A DNA stretch of 64,000 nucleotides. It comes from Brachypodius melanocephalos. Taxonomy: Eukaryota > Chordata > Aves > Passeriformes > Pycnonotidae. The stretch spans positions 4,743,019 to 4,807,018 of the forward strand of contig VZSR01001685.1 in the NCBI GenBank assembly GCA_013398615.1, written 5' to 3'. The position numbers and the translations under genes are program-made. Below, piece after piece: positions 39,001 to 52,377 of this stretch. The stretch's first letter is position 1, and every line of letters begins with the position of its first letter. Below the pieces are notes generated by a model. It saw only the letters and a program-made list of their open reading frames with translations, made no database searches and was not told where the DNA came from.

Positions 39001-42000
39001 AAAATAAGAACTTTTTGTCTTCCTTACTTTAATTATTCTTGGAAACATTCCTTCCATCAGTATGTGCTTAGATAGATTGGAGTGTCCTACTCCAGGCTGG
39101 GAGACAAAACCAAATGACCTTTCCTGCAATGATTTATGGCTCACAGTAGCACATCTACACTGGTTAAAAACCCCTGTACCCATAATTCACATAATTATAC
39201 TGGTATAACCTGTCTAAGCTCTAAAATAGTCTGAGGAATCCAAGGAGTTGTCCAACAAAAACAGGAAACACAGATGGGGTGTTCAGATTATTTTTATGTA
39301 TGGGGAGGTTAGAATACACCTGAAATTTGTGTGTGGCCCTAATGCATCTAAAAGAGGCACAGTAGGGCAGGGACTTTTTTTCTCTGTCTCTTTTATGCTG
39401 TAATTATTACAAATAGTTTATACAAGGGTAAAAATAAAGTTTCATACTTTAGTGCAGGTGGAAGGATTCTTTGGTGGCAATGGTGGCCCATAATGTGTAA
39501 AAGGCAGAATTTGTCACGACAGAGCTCCAGTTATCCTATAAAAATTACAAATTCAAAAATGTGCAAAGCATTCTATAAGAAATAATATATGTGCAGTATC
39601 AAAGAATCCGTGTGAGCCTGTGCTGCCTAAAATATACCCTGGAGACTAAAGTAGATCAATGAGTGTTTACTTTCACAAGGTATGTTCTGTTTGATCAGAT
39701 TAATTTGAAATTCTAAGCACTGACTGGAAATCAGGGTAATGGTCAATTAACACAGTAAAGCTGTAGTGACCCATAACAAAGTAGGAAAAGAGCAGAGCCA
39801 CTGTTACAAAAAGGACCCATATCTTCTCTGCCCTACAGATTACCTGCAGCACTCAGCAAAGCAGTGCTGCCTGACCTGGCCAAAGCTGGAGGGATCTGCC
39901 TGAGTCTCCCTCTCCAACTCTTAACCTCCCCTCTTCTCCAGGTGTTAAAACTGCTAAGTGCACAGAAGGCTGTGATGGGTTTTTCAGATTCACTGTCAGT
40001 CTAGCAAAGGCAGTAGATCCGCTCAGAAGAATTACCCAGGACAGCAGCCTGTCTTAGTTAGGATTTGGAGAAGGTTCATCTTGTCAGAATCATTTCTACC
40101 CCTGTAGGCTTGGCAGATTTGGATGTTTGTGGTGTTGCTGGTAGCTTTTAATCTTTGCAGGCTCCTTTAGCTACTTTAAAAGTGAAGGCCATTCTTACAC
40201 AGACTCACACAACATCTCCATCCTTCCTGTAAAGGACAAGTGTTGGATTTACATTCCATGTAATGCCAGCATCCCACAGGGTTTAACCCATAAGGAATAT
40301 CCAGTGTAGCTTCCCAGGACCCCCTGTATTACTTACATTAGGTGTGGGATATGTGCTTTAGTAGACAGGTACACTAATGGTGACATGCAGAATTGATGGA
40401 CAGTTTCCTCATGTAGTGTTATGTGCTGCAGTCACTGACCATGTTCAAAACAGCAGATGAACTTATTTCTGCAGTTTTTATGTTGTACATGTGTGGCTCA
40501 TTTGAAATAGGCACTGTAGGTGTTTGTGTAGCTCTAGTGCTCTACAGGCATGAGAGAAGGAGGATTTGTGGGGTAGAGGAGAACTTCTTAATTAGTCTGG
40601 TTGATTTAGCTGGGGTAAAATATGTTATGCCTTCTAGGCTGAAAGAAAAGGTCTAATGGCAGAGGGTACAAGTGCTTGTCTTCTATAAATTGTGGAGTCC
40701 TTAACTTCTCTGGGGTGTTAGAGCCTCACAATCCATCAGCCTGTTCAGGAGAGAGGTTAAGAGGAAATGTGGCTGTGGAAGTTTTGCCTTTCCTAGTTCT
40801 TGCCAGGAAATAAATCACTGAATATGAATGTGCTAAGAAGTTTATCTTGCTGATAGCAATTATGTAAAAAAGAGTGCATTTCAGTTGCCAATATTGCTAG
40901 TCCAGAGTCACTTATATAATTGCATTACCAAAGAAAATGGAAGCAGTATAGATGCTACAAAATTACTTAACTCCTTACAGAGGCATATTGTCCTCTAACA
41001 GCAACATGGGAAAAATAAAGAAACGAGGGAGGGCCCTTTAATTAAGCAACTGTGATCTTCTTGCTTTTGAATTATTCAAGAGGGAGCCTTGGGCTTGAGG
41101 CAAAATCTCTTTTGGTGCATTTATTTCAGTACCAGCAATAGTATAAAAAGAAATTAAACATTTGGAGGAAAGTTCATAGAATTGATTTAAAAGTACCATT
41201 AATTGTCCAAAATAATAATCTCTCTCTTTTATCTATGGGATATTTTTTTTAGTGTGCTCTTAACTACAGTGCTCCCATTATGCTATTTTCTGCTCCCCTT
41301 TGCTTAGTGTATTGTTGCATGCTGTATTTTAGAAAAATATTTAAGTCAGATAAGGCCATTTGATACAAAGAAAGAAACAGTGTCTGCTAGACTGTGCTGA
41401 CCCCTGCATATCCAGATCTAAAAGACAGGGTATTATATTTATCCCAAAATTGGTCTGAAGACAGGGCATGTTTTCCATTTCTTAGTAAAAGGTTTTTTTA
41501 CAGTAGTTTTTTTTGTTTATTTCCTTAATTAGTATTGTAACTGAAGCACTCCTAAGAGGTAGGTTCCAAAAGATTATTGTCTGCAGGATGCATGGCCCTG
41601 AGTCTGTTTTAAGTGATTGATTTGTAAATATTTTTAATGAAGTAACACAATGGGAAGACCAGCATTCTTCTGGGTGATGGCTTCAGAGCGCTTCTCATGT
41701 AGTTTCAGGTTTGCCTCTCTGCAAACTTTGGGCCATACATTCCAAAGTTTCTACATATGTGAGTCAGGTTTGCGGAATTGCGGAGAATGATTTGAATATT
41801 TTAACCGAGCAGCTTTTCTGATAACTCACAGTAATCTGTGCAACTGAATCAAGTGGTCCAAAGAGATGAATTCTTGAATCTACTGAGCTTGGCAGAGCAT
41901 TTACTGAAGGGAAGGTGTAGGGCAGCTTGGATGCTACAGAAAGATAGCGGGCATGGGAATTTGGGGATTTTGTGTGAGGAGGCAAAGCAAACTGGCAGCG

Positions 42001-43379
42001 CTTAGTAGCAACCACGAGTAGTTGTTGTTTGGAGACCCAAACTAAACTCTCAGGAGGAATATTTCACTGAAGGATTGACAAGGACAGAGAGCTCAGGGAT
42101 TGTGCTAAGGGGCAGGCAGCTGCACAGGGTGGCAGAGCTGCTCTCGTCTTGCTTTGTGCAAATCCTGTGAAGAAGGCGCTAGGAAGATTCTTTTCGGAAG
42201 CTTGGGTGAATGGAAGACAGGCGTTTTATTGTGTCTGCACTGAAGAGAGAACAAACCCCTTTGTTTTGTTGTTATTTATCTATTTATCTCAGAGAAAGAG
42301 GCTAGAAACTTCATTTTAAGCATTAGAAAAAACAGGCATTGGTTTTGTGGTTATTGCACTCACGTTGTCAGGGAAGAACATGATATTTTAGGTGATTTAA
42401 GCCAAAAGAGAGTTGCATGGTTGGGTTTTTTTGGAGCAGGTTGGCTAGGTTTGGGGTTTTTTGCTTTCTCTTAGGACAAAGCAGGCTTGGAGTTGGGACA
42501 AGAAGGTCCTAATGAGCAATTGTATTTGTTTTTTCTTTTTGGCATGCCAAGTTTTCTTGATGTGAGTATTAAGACCAACACTTGCTTTAAATCAGCAAAT
42601 TCTCATGAAGCCAAATCTCTTTATGAACTGGTCCCTTCTAACCAATTCCCATTTACCAGTCCGTTGTCCATCCATAAAATACTGTATACAGCAAGCCCCC
42701 CATATATGTATTTTATACTGTCACATATACTTACATACGTAGATGTAAGATATCACTAACCTCAATCCACCTTTTGAAAAGGAAAGATTGCAAGGTGATG
42801 TTTAAAAACATGACAGTGTTAAGTGAAGAAAGTTGGCTATAGGATTTGTTTTTTTAAATAGCAGTTGATATTAAAAAACAAATAAAAAATGAAGTTAAGG
42901 CCAGTATTAGCAAGATTTTTTAAGTCTTTTCATGTCTGGACAGAAGCAGCATGTCACACTTAGAACTATTTTTAATGGCTCAGAGGTAAAAAAATAAGGA
43001 ACATGTTTTCTAGGAAACACACATTTGGAAATAAAAATACTCAGTAAGTTCATGTTGTCCTTGTGTTTGCCCTTGTGTTTAATTTCTTATAAACCCATAT
43101 AGAAAGTGAAGAGATTCTTGTACCTTAGCTTGATGAAAAAAGCTGGGGACAGTTCCTGTAAATCCCTTCAAAGTAATTTTAAAGCAGCTTTGAACGTGAC
43201 GAGTGTTTAAGTGAATTATGTTGATAGACAGGTTTCATTAATTAAAGTGATGTCATTTGATGTCTTAAACAGTTGTCCTGATTTTTCATTCTGGGCAGTG
43301 TAACTGGAGGTCAACATGTGGTCAGCTTTACTTTGAAAGTAACCACTGTGCTCCTTTTAAAAAGGTGATGTCAGTCCTT

Positions 43380-44150
43380 TTCACATTTGAGTGTGCTGGT
43401 GAGCAAAGGAGGGTGTTTATTGCAATTTCTTGCCCTGATAATGGTGCCTACTGTGTTTGGAGCCAAGGCACTTTGCCGGGGACTTTCCAGTGAAGTCTGT
43501 TTGCCAGAGACACTTGGCCTCACCTTGAGCAGAAGGGCTGAAATCTGTCCTTACCAGAAACCTTTAAAAACCAAAAAACCTTACCTCGGAACACTACGAG
43601 TCGGGCTTGCTTTTCTACTTTGGAGAGGGAGAGAGGGAACATGCCTGCTCCTTCCAGGTGCTCTCCCGGTGGCCAGGGGATGGATGGCACCCATCTGCCC
43701 TCGGCCTGGCTCTGTGGTGAAGCGAGCAGGTAAAACAGGATGGGCATTTCTGTCCTGTTCAGGACACTTGCTGCTGTCAGGTGAAACTCGGGAGCTTTGT
43801 AATCTCTGGACAGGTATTGCTTGTGCCTGGGTGCAGGGCAGCCAGCAGCTGAGGGGAGATAACCAACAAGATAACTAGACACCCCCCACAAACCTCTTTT
43901 GTCTTACATGCCTACCACAATAAAAGGATTATTAATTTTCTTTACCACTCTGGCAGATAAAGATAACCTCTCTTCGAGGGTAATTTGGCAGCTATCTAGG
44001 CCTTTTAATGAAGGTGCTGCAAGTAGAGTGGTTTCTTGGCAGCTCCTTGCTGGTGTCATGCAGAGTCTGAGGGAACTGATTCTCCCTTGCCTTCCCTGCC
44101 TCCTCCAGATTCCTCTTGAAGCTGTCTTTCTTGTGGGACGCTGATGTGTA
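43380..44150. other. GC-richer intronic block, possible regulatory region
   Basis: This block is GC-richer than the flanks and carries the longest plus-strand frame of the window outside repeats (163 codons, 43387-43878) with a 123-codon frame opposite. Neither peptide shows a family motif, and frames on both strands argue for composition rather than coding. Its right part contains a tight group of GATA motifs, which makes a regulatory reading more plausible than a coding one. Confidence 0.35.
43857..43997 (+). promoter_or_regulatory. Cluster of AGATAA (GATA factor) motifs
   Basis: AGATAA occurs at 43857-43862, 43869-43874, 43955-43960 and 43961-43966, all on the plus strand, and TATCT (the reverse form) at 43993-43997. 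The third and fourth abut directly. AGATAA is the core site of GATA zinc-finger factors. Grouping at this density is typical of enhancers, but occupancy cannot be read from sequence. Confidence 0.45.
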
Positions 44151-47100
44151 CTGGATGAGGATACTGGCAAAAAATCCTTTAGAAACAGTTTTAGGGTTTT
44201 TTACAGGAGTGATGTTTTAAGTTATCTTTGCTGACAGAACAATCTGTAAGCTTTAACACTCATCATTTTTACACCAGACTCTTGGTAGATGTGATGATAC
44301 ATCCTAAATTCAGTTCAGAGCTGTTGACTAACTCCAGCTGAGACACTTTGCTGGTGTGTTAGGTATGTCCCTTTATCCATTGCTATAAAGTTCAATATGA
44401 AGTTGATGTTAAACTGCCTTTCATCTTTCCGAAGGTAGCAATATTTGAAATAGATGTATATACTGGCATTTCTAATTATGGCACTTTGCTCCAATGTCCT
44501 GGTTTTTAAAAATATAACTGCTCTGACTTTCAGTCTTCAAAAGTGGTTTTATCATGAAAAATGTTGGTATAGATAAAAGTTGTCCAAGAGTAACAATTGG
44601 TCTTTCAGTACATGCAGGAGAGTGCTCTACCCTGATCACCCCTTTGATAACCTTATTCTCTGTGGACTGAGGTCACTACAGTATTAATTACCTTCCAGAG
44701 ATATAATTCCCTTTCTATTTCTGCTTTAGAAGGCATTGATAGACTTATCATGCAAAAGCATCTATTTCAGTGGACATGTAGTAGATGCCTCTGCAAATGC
44801 CAGGGCTTTTAAAGGGAGCTTTGAAGTTGAAGAACTGGGCTGGGAGTTCCTGCCTGACTTGTAGAGATATATCTTTCATGATGTGTAACTGAAAACAGGT
44901 AAATAATTACCTATGGTGCAGGTCCTTAGAGTACTTGGCACAAAATAGTTTAATTATTTTAGAGGCTGTGTTTGAAAACAAAGCAGTCACACAGCACTTG
45001 ACTGGAGAACTGGAAAAATGGTTTGCCTACCTCCATTTTCTCTTTTCCCCTTCAGATAATAAGATTTTGATGAAGAAGTGACTGGTAGCTGGGTTGTGGT
45101 GTGTGGGGTTTTTTATTGTTGGGTTTTTTTGCTGTTTGTTTTTTTTTTTCCCTGAATTGTTCTCTGTTGAGGACACATCCCTTTTAGTGAGGAACATATT
45201 GTTTCTATAAGGTTCTTTCCCAGATAAGAATGGTAAGACTTATCTGATATGGTTGAAATTACCTAAAGTGCAAAATTATTTTATGCTAATTAAAAGCAAG
45301 GTAATAAGGGTTGGAAGGCCTCAAATACTTTAAACTATGTATATGTTTTCCCATGCATCTTTTTCTGAGTGCACAAGTAAATTCATTTCCAAAAGAATGC
45401 TCAGCATTTGAAAGTACAAAGAGATTTATTTGAAAATGTTACAAACTGTGCTCTGTTTTGCAGTCAGAGGTTGGCCAGGTGCATGGGTTGGCCTTCTTTT
45501 ACAAGTGGCATATTTTAAAATAAACAAGATACCTGTTAGAAGGAACAGCCAAGCCCGAAGGAAAAGGAAGAAATGTTCTTGTATTCAGTTTATTAGCAAG
45601 AGACAATCTCTCTTGCTCTCCATCTTTGAGTTCCCATCTTGTGTTAAGGTCTGCATTGTTCATCTCTTTTGGAAGCAAAGACTCGTTCCTCTCCCCTCCA
45701 AGAAGTCATGATGTGAGAAAACTTAAATATTTCAAGATTGCAGCAAGAGGTCAGCCTTTAAAACACACTAGAATCTTCACAATCTCTTAATTAGAAATAG
45801 TGAAGGTTATATTTTGTATATATTCCTGTGAGTTCAAGACCTAAGATTTCAAGAAAATTACCAATTACTGCAAGATGCTTAATAATTCCCTACAGCTTTC
45901 CATCTTAAATGTTCATATGGAGACCAAGATCTTTTGAGCAGGTAGCAGTGCAAATGGACCAACAGAGCAGGGAAAAATATGCCGTAGCATCATCTGTGAT
46001 TTTGTTAGCCATGGCTTTGATCCAGAGGTTTTTTTTATTTTCCATATCAAAAAAGATTCCTGACCAGCCCAGTGGGCTTTGCATTGACCTCAGCTGCACA
46101 GACAAAAATAAAATTCATAATTCCTAAGATCACAAGGAAGAAAGAATATGTGCGTGCATGGAGAGGCTGTGACAGAGCCCCAACAGTGCAGCTACAGTCC
46201 CCACAGTGCAGACAGCACAGTTTGGGATACATGAGCTGGCCTTGAATAGTTGACAGAGTGCTGCTTTTACTCCTGTTGCTGCCAATGGCAAGAAAGGTCT
46301 GGAGGCAAAATGAAGGAACAAAGGTGTCTCTCCCTTGAGCCGCTGAGCATTCAGGGCAGTATAAACACCATCTGCACTCTCTCCAGGTGCTCAATCCCAC
46401 CTCTGTACTGGGACTATGTCAAAGCCATTGGCTCCAGGTAATTAGATTTCTAGTAATTACCATACTGGAGACAGTTTCCATGAATGAAGTGTGTTTAAGG
46501 AAAAGGACAGAAAAGAGCATCACCACTACAAACAGAGGGGGGAACTGAGAAGAAAAAACTTTTAAAGTTCTGATTTATTGGATACCTATTCTCTTTGCAT
46601 AAGCAAGGATATATATTTGAATCAAAATTACTTAATTAATTTAACCAATAAGTTGTGGGTTGAATAATTTTGCTTATACCTTAGAGTGGCATGTTTAACA
46701 TTTATGTAACTGATATGCTTGGTAAGACAATTGCAGTGTAGATTCAGTGGCTATAAATTTTAAGAGAAAAATATTAAGCATACCTGCTTGGAAGAGGAAG
46801 AGAAAGAATTTTTCTGTAGGCCTTTTTCATGCAATCAGGGTTCCAAGACATGATTTCCCCGACAAAGGTACAAATCAGGAGTAGGCACACGTGAAGGAGT
46901 AGAAGAGCTTTTCATACACTGAGGTCTAATGAAAGCAAAATGAGACTGGTTAGAAATTACTCGATTTTTTCATTGGGAGTGAAGTTTAAAAGCTTGTTAT
47001 GCTTAGTAATGATGTCTGTTTGGTTATGTGGCTGGAAATCTGTTTTTTGGATAGGAATAAAAAAGTCATGCTTCAGGACAAAACATGAAAGCAAATTATT

Positions 47101-47311
47101 ATTATTATGATGTCTACTGAGAGAAGTTTCAGCACTTTACATAAAAACAAACAAGCTTCCCACACACACATACACTTTAAAGCTTTGTATGTGAACTCTT
47201 AAATTGCTGCCAAGGAAAGTGCATGTTTTTATTTTAGTTGATATATTTTAATTGGATTTTAAGTGGCTCATGAATCAACTGCCTTACATTAATATATTGC
47301 CTCTCAATTAG

Positions 47312-47713
47312 GATGTGTACAAACGTCTGAACTGTGTAGTGATGAGATTGATGGGCATTATTCAAAAGCTGAGAGATACAGCCTCTCTTCTGCAATACTC
47401 TCCCCTTCCTTTTCTAGGTGTCAGTGTGATTTGGTTGAGGGTCTTTCCCCAGCATTTTATGATACCTTTTGATAAAATTGTTTCCTCGTTTAAACTGTTT
47501 GAAAACGTCACTATTTTCTACTGTTTTTCCTGGGATACTCTATTCTTTTTCAAGCAGCAGCCTGGGTGTTATCGCTGCTTTATCTGCTTGCATGGGGTCT
47601 TGGGGAGAGGGGAAGAAAGATGGGCTTCTGTCCTGCCCTGGTTCTCTGCTGCCTATGCCAAGCATCCTGGTACAAAACCACCTCTCCTCTCTTCTGCTGA
47701 ACAGAAGCAGTAA
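47312..47713 (+). other. Open frame after a possible acceptor (doubtful cryptic exon)
   Basis: A frame opens directly after CTCTCAATTAG and runs 134 codons. Its first part reads DVYKRLNCVVMRLMGIIQKL, which looks amphipathic and helical. The phase (0) would match SPIRE1. I find no good donor (no GTAAGT- or GTGAGT-like site) before the stop, and I do not recognise the peptide. It is more likely chance than an exon. Confidence 0.12.
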
Positions 47714-50047
47714 TTCAGTAGCAGTAGAAGGCACCCTCCAGCCCTAGGAGGGCTGAGCAACATGGCAGACACACATACAAAATGGCATTACAGGGCTGCA
47801 GCTCTTTGCTAGCAGTTGTTCAGGTCTAAGTTATTTAATAATGTGAAGGGTGGTTCCACAGCTTAATGGGCTGTTAGCTAAATAACTACAGGTAGCCCTG
47901 TGAATATGCACAGCCACTCCCCTTCTCCTTTAATTATCCAGTTTTATCTTGTTTTCCCATCTATGCCTCTACTCTGCTTTTGAAGCTGGTTTTCTTACCC
48001 AGATGCCTCCGTCTCCTCCTTCACTCTGCTGCTCCGGCATGAAATGCAGATGTGTGAGTGGTACAGATGAGAGCTGCCCAATGAGCTGTTGTCTGCTTGT
48101 GAAGCAGAGAGCTTTAGAAAACACTTGTTGCTGACAGGCTACCTAGTGGTTTTGCTAAATGTTGCAGGGATTGACATTTCATGTGAAAAAATGGGAAAAA
48201 TATAAATGCTTTTCTCCCTTCACATGAATAATCCCATTGATATTCCACTGAATAGTCAAAGAAGGAGAGCTAGCAAATTCAGATTACTGCATATTTATAT
48301 TATTAATTCCTCCATTATTCTGCTAAGAAACCACGGAGCACAGTTTATCTGAAACTAGGAGAGAATGTAGAATTGGTTTTCACTTAATTGGCTCTTTTGA
48401 AACAAGTCTCTTTGAGAAGCAGGATATTGTTAGTCCACTGTGTAAAGACAGTGTAACAACACACCTAACACACAATCCAGAAACAGCTGTATTTGAGGGG
48501 TAAAAGTACCCTTGTAGCTTTCAAGTAGAAATGAGAGTTTATACAAATGCAGCTTTGTCAGGAAGTCTGCACTAGCACATAAAATCAGTCAGTCATTGAA
48601 AACTTAATATCAAAATGTCCAGTGGAAATAATCATTGTCTCAAAAAAACCCATGGGTTGACTTTCATTTAAAGTCTGTTTTGATAGTCAAGGTGTTCCTT
48701 CATTCTTAGAAAGGTAATAAAGAGTGAGAATAGGGTTCACTGAGCATGAAAAATACAGAGTTTGGCTTAAAAACTGAGATGTAGTCAGTAATGTGTAGTG
48801 GAGTTTGCTTTCCTTTTCCTAACACCAATGTAAGTTTTAAGTACTTTCAAAAGTGTTTCTAATTATGTTAAATATTTGTAAGACTCATTTACCTAAAGAT
48901 GGTATCATACAAATGTAGCAGGTTACAAATTATCTTCACCTTTAATCGTCTGTTGTTGGATAAGGTTCAAGTTTATAGGTGAGACAGTTGAGTGAGGTGT
49001 TAGTCTTGCAGTTGCTGTCTGGTGAAATTTTATCAAGATTCTCATCACTGCTTAAATTCAGTCTAATAGCATGGAAAAGTAGTTAGGACTCTTCAAATAG
49101 TTGTGTTAAGATTTTAAGGAAGAAGATGAGTCATGGTGCTCAGCACCTCAATGCAATTGGTATCTGAAGGAAACAGTGTCAGGATAGATATTCTGTTCAG
49201 GAGGAAATAGTGGATGGGAGTCCTTAACTGTGCACCAGTTTCATCCTCAGCATTTTGAATCTGTGTGTTTTGCTTTGTGTTTCTAAAGAGACAGCATACA
49301 AACCCTCTCAACAGCATTTCCCAGCACAGTCTACGCACATGAGGAGCATCTTTCAAATTCTCTTCCGGGCTGACTTAAGTTTTGACTCAGGAGGGCATTG
49401 GTAAACATTTGTTAGTCCATTCCTGTTTGATATTTCAGCATGTATATAATTTGCTGAAAGACTTTAATCCTTAGACTTTGCAAAGCAGAGGGTAGTTAGT
49501 GATGATGATGACCTTTATCTGATCCAGACAGGTGGACATTTCTTTAAGGATCGAGATCCTATGCAAAGCAGTGTTTTCAATCCTTGCATCATCCCATTTC
49601 CATTTTGGCTTTAATTTCAGCAGCGACCTTGTGTCCTTTTCACAGTCCTGAAAGAGAGAACCAACCCAGGCCACTATTTCTTCAAATTATACCTGACACT
49701 GGTAAATGCAATAGCTTTGCTGCTGCATTTGCAGGTTCACACTAGAAAGGAAAATCAGTAAAGAAAGACTGTGTTTATGAAATCATTTTATGGGGAGGAC
49801 TACTTAAAACATTAAATTTGGAAATTGTGAAAGTAGAGACCTGTGTAGTACTTCCCTTGTCCACCCTAAAGCAATGATCAAAACAACAAATACCAGCACA
49901 AGGGGAGGCCTTACCAGAGTGCTGGAGAACACTTAAATACCAAGGTAGATGTGCTTGGTACTGGCAATTTGCTTCAATTTCCACAAAACCTGCCTTTTCC
50001 TTGAGGCATTTCCTTTAAATGATTTTAAAGATAATTTAAAATATCAG

Positions 50048-50581
50048 TTAAAAAGTTACCAAACTTTGGCAGGTGGAGAGTAACTTTCTGTGAATACTTT
50101 CTGTATTTTCTGTTAATTTGTTTTGTGGATCAATAGCTAACTCTGCTCCCATCCCTTTTGTCTTACTGCAGTCTTTCCTGGGCAGTATTCCCCTAGAATC
50201 CTTAGCAGAGGGATCAGGCAGTCCTTGGCCCACTGCAGTTACAAGTAGCAGAGCCAGAGGCAAATTGCTGCCTGGAATGTTTGAGAGAGCAGCTCTGAAG
50301 TGCTGGGAAGCAGGTGAAATGGCTCCAGGTGTTGTGAAAGCCACCTCAAAAACTTGGACTGTGCCTAAGATGTGGGTACCATGCACAGGACTGGTCCTAG
50401 CAGGCAGAAACATCTTACAAACTTGTGACAAAACTCTTACTGCTGCGAACAGCCCATCCTTCAATGTTACTCTGGATAATAAAGCAAAACAAAATGCTTG
50501 GTTGAGTTTTACAAATATGCAGGCACTGTCTTGGTAAGATTTCTCCAGTGAGGCATGTGACTCCTTGAAGTTCATATTCAT
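50048..50581. other. Block with long overlapping frames on both strands
   Basis: The minus strand has a 177-codon frame and the plus strand a 139-codon frame (50118-50537) over the same DNA. Neither peptide has a motif, signal peptide or repeat that I recognise. The block is GC-richer than average, which lowers stop-codon density. A rough estimate for this base composition is that about one frame of this length could arise by chance in 64 kb. I do not call it a gene. Confidence 0.2.
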
Positions 50582-51690
50582 ATGAAGAAGGATATCTATG
50601 AAAACAAAAGCCTAATCCTAAACTCTAGTTTTATCATCATGGAGATAAAATCCTTCAGAAAATAGCCTTGACTTGAAAAGGCGTCTCAAGCTGAGTTTTA
50701 TTTTGTGAACGTTTTGCAGTACCATACTGCAAAGGATGGGGCAAATACCACTTGCATGTTCAGTGATCTGTTGGTTAAAGTAATTTCTTCTTGTTGCTTA
50801 AGAAAAAGAACATCTTTTAAGTCTTTGTTAATACTCCAAGGCTTTCAAAACATTTAACAAGCCTGGCATTTGCAGGCTGGTAATATGTTTTGCATAATAT
50901 CAATGGCCTGTCTTTGTGGCCCATGGGAAAAAGAAATCCTTTTCTTCTTTGTGGTGCATTCGTATAGGCCCTCTGCCTAAGATAATTACAAGTGGAAACA
51001 CTTTTTGTCTTCTGAAATCTTAATTCCAGCAGCCCAGGTGTTTTGATGAAGCTTCCAGTATATATATCTAGCCAAAACTGTTTTGCAAAACTTAGCTGCA
51101 CTTCAGTGAGTGAGTCAGTTGTATTTTTTTGTAACTTTATGGAGGCCTTGCTGGAATATATTCAAACAAATGCAAGAAACGCTGTTTGATCTCTTCAGAT
51201 GGTTAAATTGTGATTCCTGTTAGCACTGCTTTGGCTTGGTGCACCCTGTTTCCTAGTCAACTGAGGATGAAGTTGGAGGAGCTGGCAAGGCCATGATATT
51301 TACATAATGCCTTTTTTTCCTGTGAACCCTGAATGTGGATGGAAACAGCCTGTAATCTTCTTAGTGATGTAAGCAAAGATTGAATGCTTTGGGTCAAGCT
51401 GGGGTTTTGGATAGGCTCAGTTAGAAAAAAAAATTCAGAAATCCCAGCTCTTCACATTGATTGCAAATGGAAATATTTACAGACTGAGCTTGTTAATGTT
51501 TTAGGAGTGGATAATATTTTTATTATTTCACCAGTTTGCAAAGACCACATAGTCTGTTTTGAGCCATACTTTTTGAGACTTCTTGGAAGAAGAACAAACA
51601 GCCCTTGTATTAAGCTCTGGGCACTGTTCGATTTCATTCCCCTTAGGGCAGTTTTAAGTTGTATCATGAGGGATGAAAAGGCAAGTGTCA

Positions 51691-51772
51691 GAATAAGCAT
51701 AGAACCTCAAAATGACTGGAAAAGACTGCATATGTGATCTTAATCCTTCTTGCACCACTACCACTATGACGT
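51691..51772 (-). mobile_element. CR1 LINE 3' tail fragment
   Basis: GAATAAGCATAGAACCTCAA then AATGACTGGAAAAGACTGCA, TATGTGATCTTAATCC and CACCACTACCACTATGAC follow the antisense CR1 tail (tGGAAAAGACcTctgAGATC, AtCgAGTCCAACC, CAcCACTACCAtG). It is a short, diverged copy. Confidence 0.65.
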
Positions 51773-52321
51773 GGTAAGAGGAGGTGTTTAATAGGTAGCT
51801 GTCCTTTCATATCTCAGTTAGTAAAACATACTGACTGGGATTTTTGTTTTGTGTTACAGTAATGTAGCTTTTCAAACACTATTACCATGAACTTAAACAT
51901 TTAAAATTTTTAAAGTGGATAAATATCCTGAACTCAGGCTAGAAGTGACATTTCATACTTGATTTGCCTTGCCTGCCTAGATGTTGTGGTATTTTTTCAT
52001 ACAGAAGTTACAGCTTGTCAGGCCTTCTGAACCAGCGTGCAAGTACAATATATTACAATGAAGAGGGAAAAAAATCACCCTGTCCTATTTACATTTTCCT
52101 TTTTCTTCAGGCTTACCTTACCTAATCCAAAAAAATTCATGTTGAGTCGTTTGACTTAATATTACCACAAGGAGTTTTATTATGTAATGCATCTTGACAT
52201 AATATAAGATCACTCAGAGACTGATTTCTCAGAACATGAAAGTGAGTAGGAGCTGCTGGCCCTCTTTTAATACCTGCAGCCTAACGTTTGCAAAGCAAAT
52301 GGTCAGGTTTTATGTGATTGC

Positions 52322-52343
52322 TTTTGTAACTTAAGTTACAAAA
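52322..52343. repeat. 22-bp perfect palindrome
   Basis: Eleven bases, TTTTGTAACTT, are followed at once by their exact reverse complement, AAGTTACAAAA, with no spacer. The flanking pair (C and A) breaks the symmetry. It lies 16 bp before a T18 run. Confidence 0.9.
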
Positions 52344-52359
52344 AACCAGCAGGTTTTCG

Positions 52360-52377
52360 TTTTTTTTTTTTTTTTTT
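52360..52377. repeat. T18 homopolymer
   Basis: An uninterrupted run of 18 T, the longest homopolymer seen in the window. It adjoins the 22-bp palindrome to its left. Confidence 0.9.

Noticed and set aside
42600..42665. CR1 tail suggested by GGTCCCTTCTAACCAA
   Set aside because: Only about 15 bases fit; the flanks do not follow CR1 order.
43387..43878. 163-codon plus-strand frame as a gene
   Set aside because: No recognisable domain, no splice pair or start context, and an overlapping 123-codon frame on the other strand in a GC-richer block; composition explains it.
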